This document shows positions 7,870 through 16,409 of a DNA stretch of 64,000 nucleotides, piece by piece. The stretch lies in the NCBI GenBank assembly GCA_025499625.1, contig JAFMVD010000005.1, positions 1 through 64,000 on the forward strand, in the 5' to 3' direction. Every line of letters begins with the position of its first letter. The stretch's first letter is position 1. The notes beneath the pieces were generated by a model. That model saw only the letters and a program-made list of their open reading frames with translations. It did not search any database and was not told where the DNA came from. The translations under genes and the position numbers were made by a program. The DNA is from Carboxylicivirga fragile (GTDB lineage Bacteria > Bacteroidota > Bacteroidia > Bacteroidales > Marinilabiliaceae).

Positions 7870-9591
7870 TTAGTCCTTAAACTTTAAATCTTTCAACATC
7901 ACTTGCAGAGTAGTAACGCCATTATAGTAGTTCTCCTCAACCGTATAACAAATATCAAAAGGCTTATTCTCTTTTATCTTATCCAAGGCATGCCCCATTG
8001 AGAAAGCAATTCCTTGTTTAATAGCTGCTGAGTGCTCTTCTATTAATTCCAACTTAAGATGATCCTTGTCTTTACCAACCGTTTTACTGGTGCCATAATC
8101 AAACACATTTTCGGTTGTGAAAACAGGTTTCATATTGCCCGGTCCAAAAGGGCGAAACTGCTTAAGAATACGGAAAAACTTTTTATTGATATCTTTTAAG
8201 TGCAAGACCGAATCAATATCAATTTGAGGAATCAATTGATCTGGTAATATGTTATCCTCCACGTATTGTTCAAATCGTCTCTGAAACTCTGGTATATTCT
8301 CAATTTTGAGCGTTAAACCTGCGGCATACATATGGCCTCCAAAATTCTCGAGCAAATCGCTGCATGAATCAATGGCTTTATATAAATCAAAACCCTCAAC
8401 CGAACGTGCACTTCCGGTAGCCAACCCCTTTGATTCAGTTAGGATAACTGTAGGGCGATAGAACGACTCTGTTAAACGAGATGCCACAATTCCTATCACG
8501 CCTTTGTGCCAATCCTTATCATAAAGAACCGTTGATTTCTTTTTCAACATTTCTTCATTATTGGCTATTAAATCGTGTGCTTCAATGGTAATGCTTCTAT
8601 CTAAATCCTTACGTGTTTCATTGCTGGCATCAATGTTTTCGCTCATTCCTTTTACAAGGTGCTCACTTTCTTCATTACAGGCCAATAACTCTACAGCATC
8701 ACTTCCGGCATCAATACGGCCAGCCGCATTAATTCGGGGACCAATCTTGAAAACAATGTCACTTATGGCAATCTCACGACCTTCCATACCGGCAATCTTA
8801 ATGATCGATTTTAAACCTATTCCCGGATCGGAATTTAATTTTAGCAAACCGTAATATGCCAATATTCTATTCTCACCAGTAATGGGTACAATGTCAGATG
8901 CAATGCTCACCGCCACTAAATCAAGAAGGTCGTATAATTTCGACTCCTTATAATCTTTGAAACGACAAAAAGCCTGCATCAGCTTAAAACCAACTCCACA
9001 TCCCGATAAATTTTTCTCTGGATAATTGCAGTCATCACGTTTAGGATCCAAGCAAGCGGTCGCATCGGGCAAGGTATCACCAGGCGTATGGTGATCACAA
9101 ATGATAAACTCAATCCCTTTCTCTTGTGCATAAGCAACTTTATCAACCGCTTTTATGCCACAATCCAAGGCAATAACCAAGGTAATACCCTTTTCAACGG
9201 CATAATCAATGCCTTTGTAGGAAATACCATAGCCTTCCTCGTAACGATTAGGAATGTAATATTCGAGATTTGAATGATGAAAACGTAGGAATGAATAAAC
9301 AAGAGCGACACTTGTGGTTCCGTCCACATCGTAATCGCCATATATTAATATACGTTCATTTTTATCAAAAGCTTTAACAATTCGGTGAACCGCCTTTTCC
9401 ATATCCGTCATCAGAAACGGATTATGAAGATCAGTTAATTTTGGACGAAAAAAGGACTTGGCCTCATCATAAGTTGTTATCCCCCTCTGAACTAACAGGT
9501 TTGCTAACTCATGACTAATATTAAGCACCTCGCATAAATGACCTGCTATTTTCAGATCACCCTCGGGTTTTATGCTCCATCTTTTTTCCAT
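7870..9591 (-). CDS. recJ: single-stranded-DNA-specific exonuclease RecJ
   Basis: The 573-residue length is normal for bacterial RecJ, the 5'-3' single-strand exonuclease of recombination and base-excision repair. The DHH phosphoesterase motifs are intact: GDYDVDG at about residues 85-91, DCGIK, then CDHHTPG, and later GPRINAAGR. The DHHA1 motif appears as GGHMYAAG, and an OB-fold C-terminal domain follows. It lies downstream of lipA-lipB on the same strand after a 129-base gap and probably has its own promoter. The start ATG is preceded immediately by AAAGGGAG. Confidence 0.96.
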   Translation of the reverse strand: MEKRWSIKPEGDLKIAGHLCEVLNISHELANLLVQRGITTYDEAKSFFRPKLTDLHNPFLMTDMEKAVHRIVKAFDKNERILIYGDYDVDGTTSVALVYSFLRFHHSNLEYYIPNRYEEGYGISYKGIDYAVEKGITLVIALDCGIKAVDKVAYAQEKGIEFIICDHHTPGDTLPDATACLDPKRDDCNYPEKNLSGCGVGFKLMQAFCRFKDYKESKLYDLLDLVAVSIASDIVPITGENRILAYYGLLKLNSDPGIGLKSIIKIAGMEGREIAISDIVFKIGPRINAAGRIDAGSDAVELLACNEESEHLVKGMSENIDASNETRKDLDRSITIEAHDLIANNEEMLKKKSTVLYDKDWHKGVIGIVASRLTESFYRPTVILTESKGLATGSARSVEGFDLYKAIDSCSDLLENFGGHMYAAGLTLKIENIPEFQRRFEQYVEDNILPDQLIPQIDIDSVLHLKDINKKFFRILKQFRPFGPGNMKPVFTTENVFDYGTSKTVGKDKDHLKLELIEEHSAAIKQGIAFSMGHALDKIKENKPFDICYTVEENYYNGVTTLQVMLKDLKFKD

Positions 9592-9720
9592 CTCCCTTTG
9601 TTGCCCTCTTTTGTGATCCTAAATGTTTCTAAAAAAAAACTTAAATCAAAAACGCTTAGTGTAATTGTTAATAAAATAAAAAAAGAATACGGGCAAAAAA
9701 TCAACTTATTCGTTTAAGGT

Positions 9721-10428
9721 TCACTTGCTTAATTCCAAATTAAAAATAAGCGATATTTTTTCCAGTAAAATTGTTTTGAGCTCTTCCATATCAACTGCCT
9801 TTCCTAGCTCCTTTTGCAACGAAGTAACTCCTTTATCAACAAAACCACAAGGATTGATATGATTAAAATAATTTAAGTCGGTATTTACATTTAAGGCAAA
9901 ACCATGCATCGAAACATAACGACTGGCTTTAACACCAATGGCACATATTTTTCGAGTTTTACCTGCAACACCTACATCTAACCACACTCCGGTAGAACCA
10001 TCCAGACGTGTACCTGTAATACCATATTCGGCAATGGTTTGAATAATGGCTTCTTCCAGATTATGAATATAGCTTTTTACCTGTAAGTTCATTTCTTCCA
10101 AATCGAAGATTGGATATCCCACCAATTGACCAGGGCCATGATAAGTAATATCGCCACCACGGTTAATCTTATAAAATGTGGCGTTAATCTGCTTTAAAAA
10201 CTGATCGTTGATTAAAAGGTTATTTTGAACACCACTCTTACCCAAGGTATATACATGGGGATGCTCAACATAAAGCAAGTGACTGGTAATTGGTTTCAGA
10301 TCATTTGGATTGTCACGATTGTGTAATTTTACATCAACCACTTCGGCAAATAATTGCTCCTGATAATCCCAAACTTCCTTGTAATCCTTAACTCCAAGAT
10401 CTTCGAACTTAGCGATTGATTTACTCAT
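9721..10428 (-). CDS. lipB: lipoyl(octanoyl) transferase LipB
   Basis: The protein transfers octanoate from acyl carrier protein to lipoyl domains. RGGDITYHGPGQLVGYPI (about 90-107) is the family signature. The catalytic pair is visible as Cys194 in HINPCGF and the lysine near GKTRKICAIGVK. The 235-residue length is ordinary. It follows lipA by only 5 bases, so the two steps of lipoate synthesis are co-transcribed. Confidence 0.96.
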   Translation of the reverse strand: MSKSIAKFEDLGVKDYKEVWDYQEQLFAEVVDVKLHNRDNPNDLKPITSHLLYVEHPHVYTLGKSGVQNNLLINDQFLKQINATFYKINRGGDITYHGPGQLVGYPIFDLEEMNLQVKSYIHNLEEAIIQTIAEYGITGTRLDGSTGVWLDVGVAGKTRKICAIGVKASRYVSMHGFALNVNTDLNYFNHINPCGFVDKGVTSLQKELGKAVDMEELKTILLEKISLIFNLELSK

Positions 10429-10433
10429 GGCTG

Positions 10434-11300
10434 TTATTTTAAAGCGTTAATGTGTTTTTCGGCATGATACGATGAACGAACCAGTGGTCCGCTTTCAACA
10501 TATTTAAATCCTTTTTCTAAACCAACCTGCTCGTACTTTTTAAATTGCTCAGGTGTTACATACTCCGAAACAGGCAAATGATTCTGTGTTGGCTGCAAGT
10601 ATTGACCAATGGTCATAACCGTTACACCAGCTGCTAATAAATCATCCATCACCTCAAATACTTCTTCTTCTTTTTCACCCAAGCCAAGCATAATGCCCGA
10701 CTTGGTAACCATACCACTATCCGAAATATATTTCAATACTTTTAAACTCAAATCGTATTTGGCTTTGGTACGAATAACTGGTGTTAAACGACGAACCGTC
10801 TCAAGATTATGCGAAATTACCTCCGGCTTGGCATCAATTACCTGCTGAATTAAATGATGTAATCCGTTAAAGTCAGGAATTAAAACCTCCATTGTGGTAT
10901 CCGGATTTAAAGCTTTGGTTTCCGTAATAGTCTGGGCCCAAATACCAGCTCCTCCATCTTCCAAATCATCACGATCAACCGATGTAATAACCGCGTGGCG
11001 CAACTTCATTATTTTAATAGAGCGGGCAATGCGCAAGGGTTCCTTTACATCTGTAGGATTTGGCTTGCCCGTTTTTACATTACAAAACTTACAAGCTCTG
11101 GTACATATATCGCCCAATATCATAAAAGTAGCTGTTCCATTACTCCAACATTCGGCGGCATTCGGACATTTACCACTCGTACAAATAGTATGTAGTTTAT
11201 TATCACGGATGACGTTATTCATCCACTTATAGTCAGTAGTATTCGGCAATTGTATTTTAAGCCAATCAGGTTTTGACACCTTACTTTTTATCTTAACCAT
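10434..11300 (-). CDS. lipA: lipoyl synthase LipA
   Basis: This radical-SAM enzyme inserts two sulfurs into protein-bound octanoyl groups. The auxiliary cluster motif CX4CX5C is at Cys40, 45 and 51, and the radical-SAM CX3CX2C is at Cys66, 70 and 73. The C-terminal RSSYHAE supplies the conserved serine ligand. At 288 residues it is a standard LipA, and it is the first gene of the lipA-lipB pair. Confidence 0.97.
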   Translation of the reverse strand: MVKIKSKVSKPDWLKIQLPNTTDYKWMNNVIRDNKLHTICTSGKCPNAAECWSNGTATFMILGDICTRACKFCNVKTGKPNPTDVKEPLRIARSIKIMKLRHAVITSVDRDDLEDGGAGIWAQTITETKALNPDTTMEVLIPDFNGLHHLIQQVIDAKPEVISHNLETVRRLTPVIRTKAKYDLSLKVLKYISDSGMVTKSGIMLGLGEKEEEVFEVMDDLLAAGVTVMTIGQYLQPTQNHLPVSEYVTPEQFKKYEQVGLEKGFKYVESGPLVRSSYHAEKHINALK

Positions 11301-11355
11301 GTTTTCAGCAATTTATAAGCATTATCACGCAGCAATATTACTTAAAATAAACGTT

Positions 11356-11363
11356 CAAAAATA
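11356..11363 (-). promoter_or_regulatory. lipAB -7 promoter box
   Basis: TATTTTTG on the minus strand matches TAnnTTTG and lies about 55 bases before the lipA ATG. A TTTG is present a little closer than the ideal -33 distance (about 13 bases upstream). Confidence 0.45.
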
Positions 11364-11578
11364 TGAACTTTGTTTGCAAATTCATAAGCGCAAAATGCAA
11401 CCATGAAAGCAGTATGTCGTACAAGAACAGCCATACCCTAACAATGTTCAAGCAAAAGCTAGCTATCTAACGTAAAATTACTAATTGCTTTTTATCATAT
11501 GTGCTAATTTTTAATTGAAGTATATTGCCATTAAAATGAACAACTATTTTATTTATCCACTTATAATCAACAACTAAA

Positions 11579-13696
11579 ATGCGAATAACATCAACATTTG
11601 TATTGCTGGCAGCATTATTATTCAGTGCCTGCCAAGCACCGCAAAAAACCGAAAGTGATTCTAATCCTCTTATGAGTAAGTACGAAACACCTTTTAATGT
11701 GCCTCCTTTTGAGCAAATTAAAGCAGAGCACTATATGCCAGCTATCGACAAAGCCATGGCAGAACATAAACAAGAAGTAGAAGCTATCATCACGAATAAA
11801 GAAGCGGCTACTTTCGAAAACACAATTGTTGCCTTAGATAACGCGGGTAAATCATTGTCGGAAGTATTATCGGTATACTATAGCCTGAAAAGTGCCCACG
11901 GTACAGAAGGTGTTATGGCAATTGCTCAGGAAGTAGGCCAAAAAATGAGTGCACATGGCGACGACATTAGTCTAAACCCTGAACTATTCGCACGTGTAAA
12001 AGTAGTTTACGATCAAAAAGATGAGTTAGAGCTTAATGGCGAACAACAAATGCTATTGAAAGATACCTACAAGGGATTTGTGCGCAGCGGTGTTAGCTTA
12101 GACGAAGCTAAAAAGACAGAATTACGAAAAATTAATTCTCGCTTATCAGAACTTTTCAATTCATTCTCGACTAACGTATTGAAGGAAACAAACAACTTTA
12201 AATTAGTTATCGAAAATGAAGCTGATTTAGCAGGTCTACCTGAATCATCAGTTATTGGAGCAAGCGAAACAGCTAAGGAAATGGGCTTAGAAGGTAAATG
12301 GGTTTTCACAACACAAAAACCAAGTATGCTACCTTTCCTTTCATATGCCGATAAGCGTGAATTGCGCGAGCAGTTGTACAAAGGTTATTACATGCGTGGT
12401 AATAACAACAATGAATTTGATAATAAAGAATTAATCGAAGAAATTGTAAACCTGCGTGTTCAAAAAGCTAATTTACTAGGGTATAACAACTATGCCGACT
12501 ATGTACTTGAAGAGCGCATGGCTAATACTACCGATAAGGTGTATGGCTTGTTGGAGGAGCTTTGGGAAAGAGCAATTCCGGTTGCAAAAAAGGAACGTGA
12601 AGACATGCAAAAGATCATTGATCGTGAAAAAGGCGGATTTAAATTGGCCTCATGGGATTGGTGGTATTATGCTGAGAAAGTACGTCAGGAAAGATATGAT
12701 CTTGATGAAAATGAAGTGCGTCCTTATTTTGAATTAAACAATGTTCGTGATGGTGCATTTAATGTAGCTACCAAATTATGGGGACTACAATTTGAAGAAA
12801 TCAAAAGCGATTTTCCGAAACCTCATCCTGATGCGCAAGTTTTTAAAGTAACCGAAGCAGACGGCTCGCACAAAGGTATTCTTTATATGGATTGGCATCC
12901 GCGAGCTACCAAAAAACAAGGTGCCTGGTGTGGTGTTTTCCGTAAGCAAAGCAGGGTCAATGGAGAAAATGTTCCTCCGGTTGTTACCATCGTTTGTAAC
13001 TTTTCGAAACCAGTAGGTGATAAACCAGCTTTATTAAGCTTCGATGAGGCCTCTACCCTTTTCCATGAGTTTGGCCATGGTTTGCACCAATTGTTGAGCG
13101 ATTGTACTTACAAAGGTTTATCGGGTACTTCAGTTCCACGCGATTTTGTTGAACTACCATCGCAAGTGATGGAAAACTGGGCGGGCGATCCTGCTGTTAT
13201 GAAAGAATATGCTCGCCACTACGAAACTGGCGAAGTTATTCCTGATGCATTAATCGAGAAGTTAAAGAACAGTGGTCACTTTAACCAAGGATTTGCAACA
13301 ACTGAATATTTAGCGGCTGCTTTATTGGATATGAACTACCATACGCAAACAGAAGTTAAAGACATTGATGTGAATAAGTTTGAGGAAGACTATTTAGCAG
13401 GTATTGGTTTAATGCCAGAGATTATCTCGCGCTATAAGTCAACTTACTTCATGCACATATTTGCAAGTAGTGGTTACACTGCCGGTTACTATAGCTACAT
13501 TTGGTCGGGTGTGTTAGATGCTGATGCTTTTGAGGCATTTAAGGAAACAAGTCTTTACGATCAAGCAACGGCTAAAGCTTTCCGCGAAAACATACTTGAA
13601 AGAGGTGGAACCGTTGAAGCCATGGAAATGTATAAAAACTTCCGTGGTCGTGAGCCAAAAATTGAAGCCTTGTTAAGACAAAGAGGTTTAGAGTAA
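11579..13696 (+). CDS. dcp: M3 family dipeptidyl carboxypeptidase (Dcp-like), lipoprotein
   Basis: The 705-residue zinc peptidase has a signal ending in FSAC, predicting a lipid-anchored envelope enzyme. The zinc site HEFGH is at 496-500 within LFHEFGHGLHQLL, and a third ligand lies further on near ENWAGDP. The length and the C-terminal YAGYYSY-like segment (GYTAGYYSYIWS) fit the Dcp/oligopeptidase A group, which trims dipeptides from oligopeptides. It is monocistronic, with its own strong terminator. Confidence 0.93.
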   Translation: MRITSTFVLLAALLFSACQAPQKTESDSNPLMSKYETPFNVPPFEQIKAEHYMPAIDKAMAEHKQEVEAIITNKEAATFENTIVALDNAGKSLSEVLSVYYSLKSAHGTEGVMAIAQEVGQKMSAHGDDISLNPELFARVKVVYDQKDELELNGEQQMLLKDTYKGFVRSGVSLDEAKKTELRKINSRLSELFNSFSTNVLKETNNFKLVIENEADLAGLPESSVIGASETAKEMGLEGKWVFTTQKPSMLPFLSYADKRELREQLYKGYYMRGNNNNEFDNKELIEEIVNLRVQKANLLGYNNYADYVLEERMANTTDKVYGLLEELWERAIPVAKKEREDMQKIIDREKGGFKLASWDWWYYAEKVRQERYDLDENEVRPYFELNNVRDGAFNVATKLWGLQFEEIKSDFPKPHPDAQVFKVTEADGSHKGILYMDWHPRATKKQGAWCGVFRKQSRVNGENVPPVVTIVCNFSKPVGDKPALLSFDEASTLFHEFGHGLHQLLSDCTYKGLSGTSVPRDFVELPSQVMENWAGDPAVMKEYARHYETGEVIPDALIEKLKNSGHFNQGFATTEYLAAALLDMNYHTQTEVKDIDVNKFEEDYLAGIGLMPEIISRYKSTYFMHIFASSGYTAGYYSYIWSGVLDADAFEAFKETSLYDQATAKAFRENILERGGTVEAMEMYKNFRGREPKIEALLRQRGLE

Positions 13697-13724
13697 ACTT
13701 TTTTAAAAATACTATCAAATTTAA

Positions 13725-13751
13725 GGGCTGCCACACGGCAGCCCTTTTTTT
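13725..13751 (+). terminator. terminator of the M3 peptidase gene
   Basis: GGGCTGCC, loop ACAC and GGCAGCCC are followed by seven T residues, starting 28 bases past the stop codon. Confidence 0.93.
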
Positions 13752-13922
13752 GTCATATTAAACCCACCTAGCACACTTTTTTAAAAAAACCAATTAATTT
13801 TCCGCCTCTAATTCAGCGCCTTAAAGAATATCTTAAAATTTATTTCATTTTTTTGGTAGGGTAAAACTCTTTTCAAACGGTATGCTTATGAATTGACAAT
13901 ACAAACTTAAAATTAAGATACC

Positions 13923-14858
13923 ATGAAAAATGTATTAGTAACAATAGGAATAGCGGTTTTAGTAGCCCTTACAGCCTGTAACAAAAACGACAACTTATTG
14001 CCGGAAGACCAACTAAATGAAGTTGACCTGAAAACAACTACCGAATCGGTAATTGTAACTGAAGCTAGTTTAGATGATGTAACCGAAGCCGCCGATTACG
14101 AAGTTGATTTATTTACAGGATCGGATATTGAAGTAGCTTCTGCAGCATTCGAAGCAAGCGACCTTGAACTAAAAGCAGGCGATCAGCACAAATACAGAAA
14201 CCGTTACCGTTGGGGAAAATGCCCGGATATACACATTGTTAAAGAAGAAGGTGGCTACCCAAGAACCATTACTTTAAATTATGGTGAAGGAACCGAATTG
14301 ACCAATGGTCGTGTAATAGCAGGTATTATTGAGATAGTGATGTCAGGCCCGCGCAGAGAAAATGGCGCAACTCGCACAGTTACATTTATTGATTTTAGTG
14401 TTGATGATGTTGCCATTGCCGGAACAAGCATTAAAACATTCCTGAAAGACGAATATAAGGTAAACATCGTTCGTGATATGAGCTTTACTTTACCTGAAGA
14501 CGGAACCGTTATTGAACGTACAGCTGAAAAAACCAGAACCTGGGTTGCAGGTATGGACACTCCTTTTGATCATTCCGACGATGTTATCAACATTACCGGA
14601 TACACCAATTGCGAAGATTCAGATGGTAACTCATACAACCGCGAAATAACAACAGCTTTGGTTAAGAATGGCGAATGCAGATATATCGTTGCCGGAGAAA
14701 TAACTTTAACTAAGAATGGTGTTGAGTTTGGCGTAATAAACTATGGAGATGGAAAGTGTGACAATATAGCAACATTGACAACAGCCGAAGGAACCAAAGA
14801 ATTTGAAATTGGAAAACGCCACAGACAAAGGAAACAAGATCAGAATAAAGATTCTTAA
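13923..14858 (+). CDS. hypothetical lipoprotein upstream of an ECF sigma gene
   Basis: The 311-residue protein has a lipoprotein signal ending in LTAC. An acidic, Glu/Asp-rich region spans roughly residues 20-85. A basic patch, HKYRNRYRWGK, then precedes a beta-rich domain, and the tail is Arg/Lys-rich (KRHRQRKQDQNKDS). I do not recognise the family. It has its own terminator, so it need not be co-transcribed with the sigma factor that follows, though the order suggests a possible link. Confidence 0.7.
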   Translation: MKNVLVTIGIAVLVALTACNKNDNLLPEDQLNEVDLKTTTESVIVTEASLDDVTEAADYEVDLFTGSDIEVASAAFEASDLELKAGDQHKYRNRYRWGKCPDIHIVKEEGGYPRTITLNYGEGTELTNGRVIAGIIEIVMSGPRRENGATRTVTFIDFSVDDVAIAGTSIKTFLKDEYKVNIVRDMSFTLPEDGTVIERTAEKTRTWVAGMDTPFDHSDDVINITGYTNCEDSDGNSYNREITTALVKNGECRYIVAGEITLTKNGVEFGVINYGDGKCDNIATLTTAEGTKEFEIGKRHRQRKQDQNKDS

Positions 14859-14886
14859 ACAAATTCCCGTTCAGCTCATGAACAAG

Positions 14887-14924
14887 AAAAGCCCGGAGAA
14901 AAAAAAGTTTTTCTTCGGGTTTTA
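14887..14924 (+). terminator. terminator after the hypothetical lipoprotein gene
   Basis: CCCG-g-AGAAAAA and TTTTTCT-t-CGGG form a stem flanked by A and T runs, about 30 bases after the stop codon. Confidence 0.75.
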
Positions 14925-15029
14925 ATCCAAAAATAATCAATAACAAAAGAGCTTGATGATAATAGCACATCAATATTTCAATCCATCAATTTCTTTTTTA
15001 TCTTAGCCATATCATCAATATTCAACATC

Positions 15030-15518
15030 TTGACGCGGGAAGAATTTAAAAGTTTGTTCGACGAGCATTTTGAGCCACTACGTAATTTCATTTATTACAA
15101 ATGTGGTGATGCTGAACTGGCAACCGACATTGCTCAGGATACCTTTATGAAGCTCTGGGAAAAACAACCGGACAAGCGGCCCAAAGAGTTAATTGGCTTA
15201 CTCTATAAAATGGCCAAGGACGCTTTCGTAAGTAAATATAGGCGCAGCAAAATTGAGCAAGAGTACGTAATGAAACCGCCGGACAATACAAATGAACAAA
15301 GCCCTGAAGAGGAGCTGGCTTACAAAGAACTGAAAGGCACATACGAAAAGGCACTAAAGAAAATGCCCGACAAACAAAGAGAGGTATTCCTGCTAAGCCG
15401 AATGGATGAGCTTAAATATCACGAAATAGCCGACCGACTGGAGTTAAGCGTTAAAGCAGTCGAAAAAAGAATGAAAAACGCATTACAATTTTTAAGAACA
15501 GCACTAACAGTACAATGA
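15030..15518 (+). CDS. ECF RNA polymerase sigma factor
   Basis: The 162-residue protein has sigma region 2 (about 10-70, with ATDIAQDTFMKLWEK) and region 4 (about 105-160, with PDKQREVFLLSRMDELKYHEIADRLELSVKAVEKRM). The only suitable start is TTG at 15030. It overlaps the anti-sigma gene by four bases (ATGA), implying coupled translation. In Bacteroidota such sigma factors are held by FecR-type anti-sigma factors and released when a TonB receptor binds its substrate, which fits the next two genes. Confidence 0.93.
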   Translation: MTREEFKSLFDEHFEPLRNFIYYKCGDAELATDIAQDTFMKLWEKQPDKRPKELIGLLYKMAKDAFVSKYRRSKIEQEYVMKPPDNTNEQSPEEELAYKELKGTYEKALKKMPDKQREVFLLSRMDELKYHEIADRLELSVKAVEKRMKNALQFLRTALTVQ

Positions 15519-16402
15519 AAAACTTTAAACAACATAACGATCAATTATCTGATGAAGACTTCATGAAGTCCTTACCAGAGATTGAGCTTCCTTTCTCGAA
15601 ATCGAAGGAGGATGTTTGGAGTGAGTTGTCTGCTGCTATTAAAGATGAACAGAAAGATCCTTCAAACACAATCACTCTTAAACCTGAAAACAAGGTTCGC
15701 AAATTATCAACTGTTTTTATGGCAGTTGCGGCTGTATTAGTTGTAACATTAAGCACTACAGCATTTTTCTCTTTATATACCAAAACCATTGAAGCGCAAT
15801 CAGGACAGCATTTAACAGCCTTCTTGCCCGATGGATCAAGTGTTGAGCTTAATGCCAGTTCGGCCATAAAATACAAACCATACTGGTGGCGTTTTAACCG
15901 TCAGGTTCAATTCGAGGGTGAAGCTTTTTTTAAAGTACAAAAAGGTGAATCGTTCGAAGTCAATTCCGCTCAAGGCCGAACCATAGTATTGGGCACAAGT
16001 TTTAATATTTACTCGCGCCGAAACGAATATAAGGTAACCTGCTTTACGGGTAAAGTTAGAGTAGTTAGCGTTGAAAGCGGGAAATCTGCTGATATATTGC
16101 CCAACCAAGAAGCTGAGGTTAAAAGCGATGGTAATGTTATCAGTCGTGAAGACATTGATACCAGCGAAACTATTTCATGGCAGGATGGAAAGTTTACATT
16201 TACCGGCCACCCACTGGCATTGGTGTTTGAAGAGATCGAACGTCAATATGGCATCAATATCAAGTACAAGGATGATTCCAATAATTTGTATACTGGCAAT
16301 TTCACGCGAGATTTACCCCACGAAGATGTTTTGAACCTCGTATGCCGTTCATTTGGAATGAAATATACAAAGCAAAATGGCGTTTATATAGTGAACCAAT
16401 AA
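15515..16402 (+). CDS. FecR-type anti-sigma factor
   Basis: The 295-residue protein has a cytoplasmic N-terminus of about 65 residues that should bind the sigma factor, then one membrane helix (about 67-90). A FecR periplasmic domain follows (FLPDGSSVELNASSAI ... VQFEGEAFFKV), then a DUF4974 domain at the C-terminus (from about residue 228). It lies between the sigma gene (four-base overlap) and the TonB receptor (7-base gap). Confidence 0.93.
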   Translation: MKNFKQHNDQLSDEDFMKSLPEIELPFSKSKEDVWSELSAAIKDEQKDPSNTITLKPENKVRKLSTVFMAVAAVLVVTLSTTAFFSLYTKTIEAQSGQHLTAFLPDGSSVELNASSAIKYKPYWWRFNRQVQFEGEAFFKVQKGESFEVNSAQGRTIVLGTSFNIYSRRNEYKVTCFTGKVRVVSVESGKSADILPNQEAEVKSDGNVISREDIDTSETISWQDGKFTFTGHPLALVFEEIERQYGINIKYKDDSNNLYTGNFTRDLPHEDVLNLVCRSFGMKYTKQNGVYIVNQ

Positions 16403-16409
16403 ATAATGA